Shown here piece by piece: positions 1-8,808 of a stretch of DNA of 53,919 bases; position 1 is the stretch's first letter; each line of letters opens with the position of its first letter. The notes under the pieces were generated by a model. It made no database searches, was not told the origin of the DNA, and saw nothing but the letters and a program-made list of their open reading frames with translations. The DNA comes from Siculibacillus sp. (GTDB lineage Bacteria > Pseudomonadota > Alphaproteobacteria > Rhizobiales > Ancalomicrobiaceae), in assembly GCA_030247555.1 (NCBI GenBank), contig JAOTSD010000024.1, positions 1 through 53,919 on the forward strand. Direction: 5' to 3'. The position numbers were made by a program, and so were the translations under genes.

Positions 1-290
1 GCTCCGAGGCCTTCCAGGCCAAGTACGGCTACAAGTCCGACCACAACGGCATCAAGGGCTACACCTCGGTGTGGGCGATCAAGACCACCGCCGAGAAGGT
101 CGGCTCGTTCGATCGCGAAGCCTTCGCCAAGACCATGCACTCGATCCGCATCTCGCCGAAGGACGTCCCCGGCATCCTGATCGAGACCAAGTGGAACGAG
201 GTCGGCGATCTCGATCGCGAGAGCTTCCTCGCCGAGGTCAAGGACGGCAAGCAGGTCATCACCAAGACCCTGCCGATGATCAACCCCTGA
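1..290 (+). CDS. ABC transporter substrate-binding protein, C-terminal fragment (branched-chain amino acid/amide type)
   Basis: The window opens inside this gene; the reading frame starts at base 3 and ends with TGA at 288-290, leaving about 95 residues. The fragment (AFAKTMHSIRI, then a C-terminal stretch ending TLPMINP) looks like the C-terminal lobe of periplasmic type I binding proteins of the LivJ/LivK family. The identification rests mainly on position: it lies directly upstream of livH, livM, livG and livF on the same strand. The protein would capture the ligand in the periplasm and deliver it to the LivHM permease. The substrate cannot be told from this fragment. A pair of strong stem-loops follows the stop codon. 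Confidence 0.8.
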   Translation, partial: SEAFQAKYGYKSDHNGIKGYTSVWAIKTTAEKVGSFDREAFAKTMHSIRISPKDVPGILIETKWNEVGDLDRESFLAEVKDGKQVITKTLPMINP

Positions 291-299
291 TCGGCGATC

Positions 300-368
300 G
301 GCATCCGCCGGCTCTCCCGAGACGGATGCCGCACTCGACGGTCCGGGGTCGCACCACCCCGGACCGTC
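300..368 (+). terminator. Tandem stem-loops between binding-protein gene and livH
   Basis: Two perfect inverted repeats follow the stop codon. The first pairs GGCATCCG (300-307) with CGGATGCC (323-330). The second pairs GACGGTCCGGGG (337-348) with CCCCGGACCGTC (357-368), a 12-bp stem with an 8-nt loop. No T-run follows, so a partial terminator or an mRNA-stabilising 3' hairpin for the binding-protein message is more likely than full termination. livH starts 128 bases further on. Confidence 0.7.
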
Positions 369-495
369 CCTTCCGACACCGACCGGCCGCTTCGCGCGGC
401 GGATGCGGTGTCGCGTCCCCAGTCCGTGCCCGTCGCGACGCCCGGCCGATCGACCGGACGAACCGGCCGGCGCGCCTCGAACCCGAGGACCCGCG

Positions 496-1374
496 ATGGA
501 CCAGTTTCTCCAGCTCCTGATCGCCGGCATCGCCACCGGAGCGATCTACGCGCTCGCCGCGATCGGCTTCACCCTCGTCTGGCAGACGTCGCAGACGATC
601 AACTTCGCCCAGGGTGAGTTCGTCATGCTGCCGGCGATCCTGGCGCTCGCCGCCCGCGACCTGCTCGGCCTGCCGTTCTGGGCGGCGCTGATCCTGGCGA
701 CGGCGGCGTTCCTTCTGCTCTTCGGCCTCGGCTTCAAGCGCTTCCTCGTCGACCCGATGTTGAAACACGGCGTCCTGCCGCTCGCCATCGCCACCATGGC
801 GCTGTCGATCCTGATGAAGGAGGGCGCCAAGGACGGGTACTCGGCGCAGGCCGCGCAGTTTCCCTCGCTGGTGCCGGAGGGGATGGTGACCATCCTCGGC
901 GCGACGGTGAGTTCGCGCGACATCGCCGTCTTCGTGGTGGCGATCGCGGCGATCGTGGCGCTGCAATTCTTCGTCACCCGCACCCGGCTCGGGCGCACCA
1001 TGCAGGCCACGGCGCAGAACCCGACGGTCGCCCGCATCCTCGGCGTCCGGGTGGAGCGGATGATCCTGCTCACCTTCCTGATCAACGCCGGCCTCGCCGC
1101 GCTCGCCTCCTACCTGATCTCGCCGATCTATCTCGCCAAGTTCTCCAACGGAGAATTCATCGGGCTCGCGGCCTTCATCGCGGCGATCGTCGGCGGCTTC
1201 AACCAGGTGCGCGGGGCGCTCGCCGGCGGCTTCATCGTCGGCCTCGTCGACAATCTCGCCGCGGCCTACGTGTCGAGCGCCTACCGCACCGCGGTGCCGC
1301 TCGCCCTGCTCGTCGTCTTCATCCTGTTCAAGCCCGAGGGTCTCCTCGGCCGCCGCGAGGAGCGCACGGTATGA
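496..1374 (+). CDS. livH: Branched-chain amino acid-type ABC transporter permease LivH
   Basis: This 292-residue, strongly hydrophobic protein has the typical LivH opening (MDQFLQLLIAGIATGAIYAL) and about eight membrane spans. A family-typical 'NFAQGEF' stretch comes near the start, and the cytoplasmic coupling region (GRTMQATAQNPTVARILGV) lies in the second half. It pairs with LivM to form the membrane channel of a type II importer. The ATG at 496 is preceded by GAGGA (485-489) at good spacing; the frame stays open upstream to 403, but that extension is not LivH-like. The stop overlaps the livM start (ATGA). The substrate is unknown: the family carries amino acids, urea, short amides and aromatic acids. 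Confidence 0.9.
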   Translation: MDQFLQLLIAGIATGAIYALAAIGFTLVWQTSQTINFAQGEFVMLPAILALAARDLLGLPFWAALILATAAFLLLFGLGFKRFLVDPMLKHGVLPLAIATMALSILMKEGAKDGYSAQAAQFPSLVPEGMVTILGATVSSRDIAVFVVAIAAIVALQFFVTRTRLGRTMQATAQNPTVARILGVRVERMILLTFLINAGLAALASYLISPIYLAKFSNGEFIGLAAFIAAIVGGFNQVRGALAGGFIVGLVDNLAAAYVSSAYRTAVPLALLVVFILFKPEGLLGRREERTV

Positions 1375-2375
1375 CGACCCGCTTCGACCCCAATCTGGCG
1401 GTGATCCTGGTCGCCGCGCCGGCGCTGTGGTTCATCCCGGCCGGCTTCAAGCCCTACGGCCTCTACGTCGTGTCGCTGTGGCTGGTGATGTCGATCGCCG
1501 CGATGGGCCTCAACCTCACCCTCGGCTACGCCGGGCTGAAGTCGCTGGCGCAGGGCGCCTTCGTCGGCATCGGCGCCTACGCGACCGCGGTCCTGACCAA
1601 GAACCACGGTGTCTCCTGGCCGATCGCCTTCCTCTCTTCCGGCGGCCTCGCCTTCGCGGTCGGCGTGGTGCTCGGCTTCCCGGCGCTCCGGGTGAAGTTC
1701 CACTACCTCGCCTTCGTCACCCTCGCCTTCGCCATGTTCGTCTATCTCGTCGCCAAGAACGAGGAATGGCTGACCGGCGGCGTCTACGGCTTCTCCAACA
1801 TCCCGCGGCCGGTGATCTTCGGCGTCGACCTGTCGCGCGGCCTGCCGTTCTACCGCTTCGTGCTGGTGGTCACGGTGGTGTTGACGTTGGCGATGTGGTG
1901 GCTGTTGCGATCGCCCTGGGGCCGCGCCTTCCTGGCGCTGCGCGAGAACTGGATGCGGGCCGCCTCGCTCGGCGTCGACATCCGCACCTACACGCTCCTC
2001 GCCTTCGCCATCGGCTCGGCCTGGGGCGGGTTCTCCGGGGCGCTCTACGCGCCGCTGGTGGAGTTCATCGATCCGGCGCCCTTCGCCATCTCCGCCTCCT
2101 TCGTCCTGCTGCTGACGGTGGTGGTCGGCGGCTCGGGCTTCTTCCTCGGCCCCTTCGTCGGCTCGTTCCTGTCGTTCGTCCTGCCGGAACTGCTGCGGGT
2201 GACCGGTGGCTGGTACCTGCTCGTCTACGCCTCGGTGGTGCTGGTGCTGCTGGTGATCTGCCCGACCGGCATCCTCGGTCTGGTCGAGCGCGGCCGCGAC
2301 CACCTCTCGCAACGCCGCGCCGCCGCGATGCGCGCCGCCGCCCGCCCGATGCTCGAAGGGAGTGAGGCCCGATGA
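1371..2375 (+). CDS. livM: Branched-chain amino acid-type ABC transporter permease LivM
   Basis: This 334-residue integral membrane protein has repeated hydrophobic spans and the LivM hallmark region GLNLTLGYAGLKSLAQGAF near residue 45. A conserved coupling segment (SPWGRAFLALRENWMRAASLGVD) lies near residues 183-205. It forms the inner-membrane heterodimer with LivH. The start codon overlaps the livH stop by four bases and the stop overlaps livG likewise, so translation is probably coupled throughout the operon. The C-terminal tail is arginine-rich and probably cytoplasmic. Confidence 0.9.
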   Translation: MTTRFDPNLAVILVAAPALWFIPAGFKPYGLYVVSLWLVMSIAAMGLNLTLGYAGLKSLAQGAFVGIGAYATAVLTKNHGVSWPIAFLSSGGLAFAVGVVLGFPALRVKFHYLAFVTLAFAMFVYLVAKNEEWLTGGVYGFSNIPRPVIFGVDLSRGLPFYRFVLVVTVVLTLAMWWLLRSPWGRAFLALRENWMRAASLGVDIRTYTLLAFAIGSAWGGFSGALYAPLVEFIDPAPFAISASFVLLLTVVVGGSGFFLGPFVGSFLSFVLPELLRVTGGWYLLVYASVVLVLLVICPTGILGLVERGRDHLSQRRAAAMRAAARPMLEGSEAR

Positions 2376-3115
2376 CCCGCGTTCTCGAAGTGAAGGGCAT
2401 GAAGAAGTATTTCGGCGGCATCCGCGCCGTCGACGGGGTCGACTTCCACGTGAACCAGGGCGAGATCCTCGGGATCATCGGCCCCAACGGCTGCGGCAAG
2501 TCGACCCTCTTCAACTGCATCCTCGGCCAGCTCACCCCGACCGACGGCGAGGTGCTGCTCGACGGGCGACCGGTGACCGGGCTCTATCCGTCGCAGTTGA
2601 ACCGCCTCGGCGTCAGTCGCACCTTCCAACTCCTCCAGGTGTTCCCGACGCTGTCGGTGCGCGAGAACCTCATTCTGGCGGGGCAGGAGCACGAGGGCAC
2701 GAAGCTGTCCCGCCTCTTCGGCGCCTCGGACGCCGGGCTGACGGCGGAGGCGAACCGGATGATCGCCTTCTTCAAGCTCGAACATCTCGCCGACCAGAAG
2801 GCCGGCGGCCTCTCCTACGGCCAGCAGAAGCTGCTCGACGCCGCCATGGCCTTCATGGCGGGGCCGAAGCTCGTCCTCCTCGACGAACCGGCGGGCGGGG
2901 TCAACCTGACCATGCTCGCCAACCTCAAGGACCGGCTCGAGGCGATCAACCGCGAGCAGGGCGCCACCTTCGTCGTCATCGAGCACAACATGGATTTCGT
3001 CATGAGCCTGTGCTCGCGTGTCGTCGTCATGGCCGAAGGCAAGGTGCTGGCCGAGGGAACGCCCGCCGAAGTCCGCGCCGATCCGGCCGTCGTCGAAGCC
3101 TATCTGGGACATTGA
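2372..3115 (+). CDS. livG: Branched-chain amino acid-type ABC transporter ATP-binding protein LivG
   Basis: This is a 247-residue ABC ATPase. The Walker A is GPNGCGKS near residue 36. The signature is the LivG-type variant LSYGQQK rather than LSGGQ. The Walker B (LVLLDEPAGGVN) includes the family-typical AGGVN, and the switch histidine is in VIEHNMDFVM. It hydrolyses ATP on the cytoplasmic side of the LivHM channel together with LivF. The start overlaps the livM stop (ATGA), and livF begins five bases after the stop. Length and motif order are normal for the family. Confidence 0.93.
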   Translation: MTRVLEVKGMKKYFGGIRAVDGVDFHVNQGEILGIIGPNGCGKSTLFNCILGQLTPTDGEVLLDGRPVTGLYPSQLNRLGVSRTFQLLQVFPTLSVRENLILAGQEHEGTKLSRLFGASDAGLTAEANRMIAFFKLEHLADQKAGGLSYGQQKLLDAAMAFMAGPKLVLLDEPAGGVNLTMLANLKDRLEAINREQGATFVVIEHNMDFVMSLCSRVVVMAEGKVLAEGTPAEVRADPAVVEAYLGH

Positions 3116-3120
3116 CCACC

Positions 3121-3876
3121 ATGACCGCGATCCCCGATCCCATCCTGAAGGTCGAAGGTCTCGTCGCCGGCTACGGCAAGATGACCATTCTCAACGGCAC
3201 CAGCTTCGAAGTCCCCGAGGGCTCGATCACCACGGTGATCGGCCCGAACGGCGCCGGCAAGTCGACGGTGTTCAAGACCCTGTTCGGCCTGCTGAAGGCG
3301 CGCGAGGGCAAGGTCGTCTTCGACGGCCGCGACCTCACCAACAAGGAACCACGCGAGCTGCTCGAGGCCGGCATCTGCTACGTGCCGCAGGGCCGCAACA
3401 TCTTCCCCGAGCTGTCGGTCTTCCACAACATCGAGCTCGGTGGCATCGCCGCCGGCCGTCACCTGACCGACATGCCGGAACGCATCGAGCGGGCGCTCGA
3501 CCGCTTTCCGGCGCTGCGGGAAAAGGCGAAGCTCCAGGCCGGCACGCTCTCCGGCGGCCAACAGAAGCAGCTCGAGATCGCCCGCGGCATGCTGCTCGAT
3601 CCCAAGCTGATCCTCATCGACGAGCCCTCGATCGGGCTGTCGCCGATGCTGGTCGAGGAGACCTTCCGCTTCCTCGTCGAGCAGCGCGACCTCGGGGTCT
3701 CGATCCTGATGATCGAGCAGAACGCCCGTTCGGCGCTCGCCATGTCGGACTGGGGACTGGTGCTCGAACTCGGGCAGACACGCATGTTCGACCGGGCGGA
3801 GACGATCCTCCACGATCCCCGCGTCGGTCAGCTCTTCCTCGGCGGCTCGCTCGAGACGGCGGAGAAGGCGGCATGA
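3121..3876 (+). CDS. livF: Branched-chain amino acid-type ABC transporter ATP-binding protein LivF
   Basis: This 251-residue ABC ATPase has Walker A GPNGAGKS near residue 42, signature LSGGQQKQ, Walker B LILIDEPSIGLSP (the LivF-type SIGL) and the switch region LMIEQNARSAL. The segment YVPQGRNIFPELSV is also LivF-typical. The ATG at 3121 was chosen because the family N-terminus begins there; the frame is open upstream only as an artefact of high GC. It partners LivG. The stop overlaps the start of the following oxidoreductase (ATGA), which ties that enzyme to the transporter. Confidence 0.93.
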   Translation: MTAIPDPILKVEGLVAGYGKMTILNGTSFEVPEGSITTVIGPNGAGKSTVFKTLFGLLKAREGKVVFDGRDLTNKEPRELLEAGICYVPQGRNIFPELSVFHNIELGGIAAGRHLTDMPERIERALDRFPALREKAKLQAGTLSGGQQKQLEIARGMLLDPKLILIDEPSIGLSPMLVEETFRFLVEQRDLGVSILMIEQNARSALAMSDWGLVLELGQTRMFDRAETILHDPRVGQLFLGGSLETAEKAA

Positions 3877-4934
3877 CCGGAGGCCGTGGCGAAAACGAGA
3901 AGGCACGCCTCCTCGTCGTTGGGCACGGGCTCATCGGTCGCGCCCACGCCGAACGCATACGCGCCCACCCGCAGACCGAACTGGCCGGTATCGTCGACCC
4001 CTCGCCGGCCGTCGAAGCCGAGGCGGCGGGGCTCGCGGTCCCGCTCTTCGCCGATCTCGCCGAGGCGGTCGACGCGCTCGCCCCCGACGGCGTCGTTCTC
4101 GCCACACCCAATCGCCTGCACGAGGCCGGGGCGCTGACCGCGCTCGGACGCGGCGTGCCGGTGCTGATCGAGAAGCCGATCGCCGACGACTTCGAGGCGG
4201 CGAAGCGCATCGTCGCCGAGCAGCACCGCACCGGCGTCGCGGCCCTGGTCGGTCATCACCGCCGCCACGGAACGGCGGTGCGGCGAGCGATCGAGGCGGT
4301 CCGCGGTGGGGCGATCGGCGAGGTGGTGACGGTGTCGGGGCTGACGCTCTTCCTCAAGCCGGCCGACTATTTCGACACCGAATGGCGGCGCCTGCCCGGG
4401 GCCGGACCGATCCTGGTCAACCTGATCCACGACATCGATCTCGTCCGCGCCATCGCCGGCGAGATCGTCGAGGTGCAGGCGCTCGTCTCCAACCGCCGGC
4501 GCGGTTTCGCGGTGGAGGACACCGCCGGCATCCTCGCCCGCTTCGAGAACGGCGCGATCGGCACCTTCGTCGTCTCCGACACGGCGGTGTCGCCGTGGAG
4601 CTGGGAGACGACCTCGGGCGAAGCGCCGGTCTATCCGCGCAACGACGAGCACTGCCTCCACATCGCGGGAACGCGCGGCGCGCTGTCGCTGCCCGACCTC
4701 ACCCTGTGGCGGCACCCCGAACCGACCGGTTGGTATCGCCCGCTGGAGCGCACCTCGCTCGCCGGGCCGCGGGTCGATCCCCTCGTCGAGCAGATCTCCA
4801 ACTTCGTCGCGGTGATCCGTGGCGAGGCCGCGCCGCGGGTCGACGCGGCGGAGGGCGCGCGCACCCTCGCGGTCGTCGAGGCGATCCGCCGAGCCGCGAC
4901 GACGGGGGAGACGGTCCGGGTGCCGGCGATCTGA
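3873..4934 (+). CDS. Gfo/Idh/MocA family NAD(P)-dependent oxidoreductase
   Basis: This 353-residue protein has an N-terminal Rossmann fold with the dinucleotide motif GHGLIG at residues 17-22 and the family EKP motif at 100-102. A C-terminal alpha/beta substrate domain follows, with a conserved HDIDLVRAI segment. Members oxidise or reduce sugars, inositols, amino or imino acids with NAD(P). The start overlaps the livF stop by four bases, so it is the last gene of the liv-type operon and probably acts on the imported compound. That combination would fit an amino or opine-like substrate, but the sequence does not decide it. Downstream is the cobalamin riboswitch leader. Confidence 0.85.
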   Translation: MTGGRGENEKARLLVVGHGLIGRAHAERIRAHPQTELAGIVDPSPAVEAEAAGLAVPLFADLAEAVDALAPDGVVLATPNRLHEAGALTALGRGVPVLIEKPIADDFEAAKRIVAEQHRTGVAALVGHHRRHGTAVRRAIEAVRGGAIGEVVTVSGLTLFLKPADYFDTEWRRLPGAGPILVNLIHDIDLVRAIAGEIVEVQALVSNRRRGFAVEDTAGILARFENGAIGTFVVSDTAVSPWSWETTSGEAPVYPRNDEHCLHIAGTRGALSLPDLTLWRHPEPTGWYRPLERTSLAGPRVDPLVEQISNFVAVIRGEAAPRVDAAEGARTLAVVEAIRRAATTGETVRVPAI

Positions 4935-5029
4935 CCGCCGGGCGACGTTCACCGCCGCTCATCGGCCGCGGCGGCGGGCGACGGTCGAGCATTGACTCCC
5001 ATCGTCCCCTCGGCGCACTCTCGCTCCCG

Positions 5030-5222
5030 CGAAGTGGTTCCGTCGGCAGACGGATGAAAAGGGAACACCGGTGAGGCGCGGCGGGACGATCCCGTCGAAC
5101 CGATGCCGGGGCTGCCCCCGCAACTGTGAGCGGCGAGCTCCCCTCCAGATGCCACTGACGGCCGTCGGCCGTCGGGAAGGCGGAGACGGAGCCTGGACCC
5201 GCGAGCCAGGAGACCTGCCTCT
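5030..5222 (+). promoter_or_regulatory. Cobalamin (adenosylcobalamin/B12) riboswitch
   Basis: The conserved blocks of the class occur in order. They are a purine-rich GAAAAGGGAACACCGGTGAG block (5056-5075), then GCTGCCCCCGCAACTGTGAG (5111-5130), then GCCACTG (5151-5157), then GGGAAGGCGGAGAC, and finally the B12 box AGCCAGGAGACCTGCC at 5204-5219. The aptamer lies about 250 bases upstream of a BtuB-type receptor gene, the classical arrangement in which coenzyme B12 binding lowers receptor synthesis. I see no clear intrinsic terminator between aptamer and start codon, so translational control is more likely. The rest of 4935-5471 shows no gene. Confidence 0.95.
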
Positions 5223-5471
5223 TCCGTCACTCCTGATCCCGATGCGTGGGGCGTCGGATCGCGGCCACCCGTGCGAGTGACATGAGCCGTGTCGCCGTGG
5301 GCGCGGGGAAGGTCGGCGTCGGGTCCCGCGGACCGGACGCGGCAAGGGGCGGCCTCTCCGTCCGGCTTCCCGCCTCGTACCTCCGACGACACCGAAACTG
5401 GGGCGACGGCCGCGTTCGCGCGCCGTCTTTCGGTACGCGGACGCAGGTCCGCGAGGCCGACGGGGCATGTC

Positions 5472-7415
5472 ATGAAGGTCTTTCTCACCCACCCGACGCG
5501 GCGACGCCGCACGACGAATCTCACGCGTGCACATCTCCGGGTCACGGCAGGGTTGCTCCTCGCCGCGATTCCGGCCGCCGCCTTCGCAGGCCCGCGGGCC
5601 GAGGAGGCCGCGGATCTCGGCGAGATCGTGATCTCGGCCAACCGCACGCCGACGGAGGCCGCCAAGATCGGCTCCGACGTCACCGTCATCGGCCGCGACG
5701 AATTGGAGAGGTCGAAGGAAACACTGGTCAAGGACGTGCTCGACCGCGTCGTCGGCGTGAACTTCACGCAGAACGGCCCGGCCGGGGCGACGACGACGAT
5801 CGAGATGCGCGGCGCCTACGCCGGCTACGTCCTCGTGCGCGTCGACGGCATCGACGTCTCCGATCCCTCGGCGGCGCAGGTGGCGGCGGCGATCGAGCAT
5901 CTGTCGACCGCCGACGTCGAGCGTATCGAGATCCTGCGCGGCTCGCAGTCGGCGCTCTACGGTGGGACAGCGATCGGCGGCGTCATCGACATCACCACGA
6001 GGAAGGCGGAGGCCGGGGGCGTCCACCATTCCGCCGGCGTCGAGGCGGGCTCTCACGGCACGGTGGCCGGCACCTACGGGCTTTCGGCGGCGACCGACAC
6101 GTCGGAGGTCAACGTCTCGATCTCACGCTTCCACACCGACGGCTTCTCGGCCGCCGATGCCAGGAAAGGCAACACCGAGAAGGACGGATACGAGAACACG
6201 ACCTTCTCGGCCAATGCCGTCCACCGGATCTCGGACGTCTTCCGCGTCTTCGGCGCCATGCGCCACACGCGCACCGTCGTGCAGAACGATCGCTTCCTCT
6301 TCGGCGTCGGCGCGATCGACGAGGCGCCGGGCGCGCCACGCGAGCACGGTGTCGGCGAGACGGTCGGCGGGCGCGTCGGCGCCGACGTCGATCTCCTCGA
6401 CGGGCGGTTCAAGAACACCTTCGCCGTCCAGTACTGGCGTTCCGACCGCGACGGCTACGGCGCCGCCCCGCGCTGGTGGTATCGCGGCGAACGCACCAAG
6501 TTCGAATACCTCGGAAGCTTCGTGGCGACCGACACGGTCGGACTGTCCTTCGGCGCCGACCACGCGATCGAGAGGGGAGCGTCGTCGTCGTTCTCGGGCG
6601 ACATCGGCAACACCGGCGTCTTCGGACAGGTGTCGTGGGAACCGTTGAAGGGCGTCACGCTGACCGCGGCGCTGCGGAACGACCACCATTCGAAATTCGG
6701 CGATCATCCGACCCATCGCCTGACGGCGGCCTGGGCTCCCTTCGAGGGGACGAAGGTCCGGGCGAGTTGGGGGACGGGATTCCGCGCTCCCTCGGTCTCG
6801 GAGCTGTTCATGCCGGTCTACGGCAACCCGACGCTGAAGCCGGAGACCAGCCGGAGCTTCGACGTCGGCATCGACCAGAAGTTCTGGAGCGGTCGGGCCT
6901 CCGTGTCGGCGACCGTCTTCGCGCTCGATACGACGGACCTCATCGGCTACGACCCGGCGACGTTCCGGTCGATCCAGGTTCCCGGGACGACGCGCCGGCA
7001 CGGTGTGGAGCTCTCGGGTCGGGTGCAGGTTCTCGACCGGCTGGCGCTCGAGGCCGGCTACACCTTCACCGAAGCCCACAAGGCCGACCATTCCCGGCTC
7101 GTCCGCGTTCCCCGCCACAAGGCGACGATGGGGGCGACGGCGACGCCCTTCGAGAAGACCACCGTCTCGGTGCGGGGCACTCTGGTCTCCGGCATGGTCG
7201 ATACCGACTATTCGATCGTGCTGCCCGACTGGTCGTCGCCGGTCCGCGCGCTTCCCACCTGGTTCCTGCTCGACGCGACGGGGAAATACGCCCCGACCGA
7301 CAACCTCGAATTCTCGCTCGAGGGAAAGAACCTCCTCGACCGGAAGTACCAGACGGTGTGGGGATATGGGACGGCCGGCGCCTCGATCCGCGCCGGCGTG
7401 ACGGCGAAGTTCTGA
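5472..7415 (+). CDS. btuB: TonB-dependent vitamin B12 receptor (BtuB-like)
   Basis: This 647-residue outer-membrane receptor has a signal peptide of about 39 residues ending AFA. A TonB box-like DLGEIVISA (49-57) and a plug domain follow (VERIEILRGSQSALYGGTAIGG is typical). The C-terminal beta-barrel ends in Phe, the usual outer-membrane insertion signal. It would import cobalamin across the outer membrane using TonB energy. The B12 riboswitch directly upstream supports B12 rather than a siderophore. The ATG at 5472 gives a complete signal peptide; the Shine-Dalgarno is weak, as expected for a riboswitch-controlled start. A tonB-like gene follows. Confidence 0.9.
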   Translation: MKVFLTHPTRRRRTTNLTRAHLRVTAGLLLAAIPAAAFAGPRAEEAADLGEIVISANRTPTEAAKIGSDVTVIGRDELERSKETLVKDVLDRVVGVNFTQNGPAGATTTIEMRGAYAGYVLVRVDGIDVSDPSAAQVAAAIEHLSTADVERIEILRGSQSALYGGTAIGGVIDITTRKAEAGGVHHSAGVEAGSHGTVAGTYGLSAATDTSEVNVSISRFHTDGFSAADARKGNTEKDGYENTTFSANAVHRISDVFRVFGAMRHTRTVVQNDRFLFGVGAIDEAPGAPREHGVGETVGGRVGADVDLLDGRFKNTFAVQYWRSDRDGYGAAPRWWYRGERTKFEYLGSFVATDTVGLSFGADHAIERGASSSFSGDIGNTGVFGQVSWEPLKGVTLTAALRNDHHSKFGDHPTHRLTAAWAPFEGTKVRASWGTGFRAPSVSELFMPVYGNPTLKPETSRSFDVGIDQKFWSGRASVSATVFALDTTDLIGYDPATFRSIQVPGTTRRHGVELSGRVQVLDRLALEAGYTFTEAHKADHSRLVRVPRHKATMGATATPFEKTTVSVRGTLVSGMVDTDYSIVLPDWSSPVRALPTWFLLDATGKYAPTDNLEFSLEGKNLLDRKYQTVWGYGTAGASIRAGVTAKF

Positions 7416-7465
7416 GGGCGGGGCCGTGACACCACGTCGGACCATCCCGCCGGCACTCTCACGAG

Positions 7466-7499
7466 GCGAGGAGGACAACCCGAGGGTCCTCCTCCTCGC
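7466..7499 (+). terminator. Hairpin after btuB (weak terminator candidate)
   Basis: GAGGAGGAC (7468-7476) pairs with GTCCTCCTC (7486-7494) around a 9-nt loop, about 50 bases after the btuB stop. No T-run follows, so it may only attenuate read-through into tonB. The 7416-7661 gap otherwise shows only a weak open frame that I do not accept as a gene. Confidence 0.4.
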
Positions 7500-7661
7500 C
7501 CTCGTCGTGAACCGCCGTCGGAAGGTCCGCCTCGGGCCGTGGCTCGAAGGGGCGGAGCACGACCGGTGCCGCCCCCGCGCACCGACGAAGGCCGGATTCT
7601 TCGACGGTCATCCGACGATCATGATCGCCCCCGGCGGGCGCGGTTTCGGGAGGCGATCACC

Positions 7662-8525
7662 TTGACCGAAAGCGCAAGGCGCCGGCACGGCGCGGCCGTG
7701 GCGGCCTCGCTCCTCTTCCATGGCGTCGTTCTCGCGGCGTTCGAGGCGTGTCGGCCCGAACCGGTGGCCGTGCCGGCATCGGCGGAGGTGGTGGTCGAAG
7801 TCGCCCTCCTCGCCGGCGAGGACGGAACCGGCGCCGAAGTTCCCGCGGTCGCGCCCGCCGGCGGGACGGCGTCCGGGCCTCACCCCCTCCCCGCGCCGGA
7901 TCCGCCGAACCTCGCCGGGGAGATCGCGGCCACGCCCTCGCCGTCCGCGTCGAGCGGATCTCCGCCGGCCGCGGACATGTCCGCCGCGGGCGGGTCGAAC
8001 ACCACCGGCGACGCCGCGTCCGAACCGCCTCCCGCGGTTCCCCGAAGGGTCGAAGCGGAGACGCGTCCCATGGCTCGTGAGGAGGAGAGACGCCGCGAAG
8101 TCCCGCCCGGTGCGCCGGCGGTCATCGGACCCGAACCGCGGCCGCGGCGCGGCCCGCCCTCCAAGCCGGGGAGCCGGCCGGAACCCGCCGGAAGAGCCGT
8201 CGTCTCGGCCGCCGCACCGGCGGTGGCGGCCGGCCCGCGGATCGTCGCGGGGGCATCCTCGGAACTCGCCGTCTATCTCTCCCGCGTGCGCACGCGGATC
8301 GCGTCGCGTCAGTCGCCGCTCGGCGGCGAACAGGGGCGGGTCGGCATCCGCTTCGACGTCGTCGGCGACGGCAGCTTCACCGGCCTCGCGGCCGTCTCCG
8401 GCGATCGCGGACCGTTGGCCGAAGCGGCCCTTCGCGTCGTGCGCCGAGCTTCTCCCGCCCCGCCGATCCCGTCTTCCCTGGCCCGCGATCGCATCCCGAT
8501 GAGCGTGACGATCGTCTTCGAGTGA
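7662..8525 (+). CDS. tonB: TonB-like energy transducer
   Basis: This 287-residue protein has a short basic N-terminus and one membrane span (about residues 11-28). A long Pro/Ala-rich periplasmic linker follows (about 45-190), and the C-terminal TonB domain runs from about residue 200 (YLSRVRTRIASRQ through to SVTIVFE). It would couple the inner-membrane proton gradient to the receptor encoded upstream. I chose the TTG at 7662 because GGGAGG (7648-7653) lies at ideal spacing and the membrane anchor then sits at the N-terminus; an ATG far upstream in frame would add an arginine-rich extension with no ribosome site. No exbB or exbD is present nearby, so it must use ExbBD encoded elsewhere. Confidence 0.82.
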   Translation: MTESARRRHGAAVAASLLFHGVVLAAFEACRPEPVAVPASAEVVVEVALLAGEDGTGAEVPAVAPAGGTASGPHPLPAPDPPNLAGEIAATPSPSASSGSPPAADMSAAGGSNTTGDAASEPPPAVPRRVEAETRPMAREEERRREVPPGAPAVIGPEPRPRRGPPSKPGSRPEPAGRAVVSAAAPAVAAGPRIVAGASSELAVYLSRVRTRIASRQSPLGGEQGRVGIRFDVVGDGSFTGLAAVSGDRGPLAEAALRVVRRASPAPPIPSSLARDRIPMSVTIVFE

Positions 8526-8591
8526 TCGCGCCCGGTTCGAACCGCCCGGGCGGCTCGTCGGGATGTGGTGGGACGGCCCCCGTTCGACCGG

Positions 8592-8631
8592 AACCGAGAC
8601 CGCTCGATTGGTACCGATCGGTCGGTTTCTT
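8592..8631 (+). terminator. Candidate intrinsic terminator after tonB
   Basis: AACCGA and CCG (8592-8602, with a 2-nt bulge) can pair with CGGTCGGTT (8619-8627), and the stem runs into TTTCTT (8626-8631). It lies about 65 bases after the tonB stop, in the convergent gap to the phn operon. The bulge makes it uncertain. Confidence 0.4.
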
Positions 8632-8808
8632 GACCATGAAGATCGATGTCATCCGACCCGGTCGATCGCATCGCCGGGCGAGACCCGTCGCCTCGTCTGC
8701 CGGAACTCGCGTACCTCACCGGCGGCCCTCGACCGTCGCGGCGTTCCTCGGCCTCGGCCGGTGCACCCGCGACCGCCGCGTATTCGCGACGTCGGAAGGG
8801 AGTTGTGC

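Noticed and set aside
7426-7665. Small open frame between btuB and tonB
   Set aside because: It starts with GTG without a ribosome site, has Arg/Pro-rich composition typical of out-of-frame GC-rich DNA, and overlaps the tonB ribosome site.
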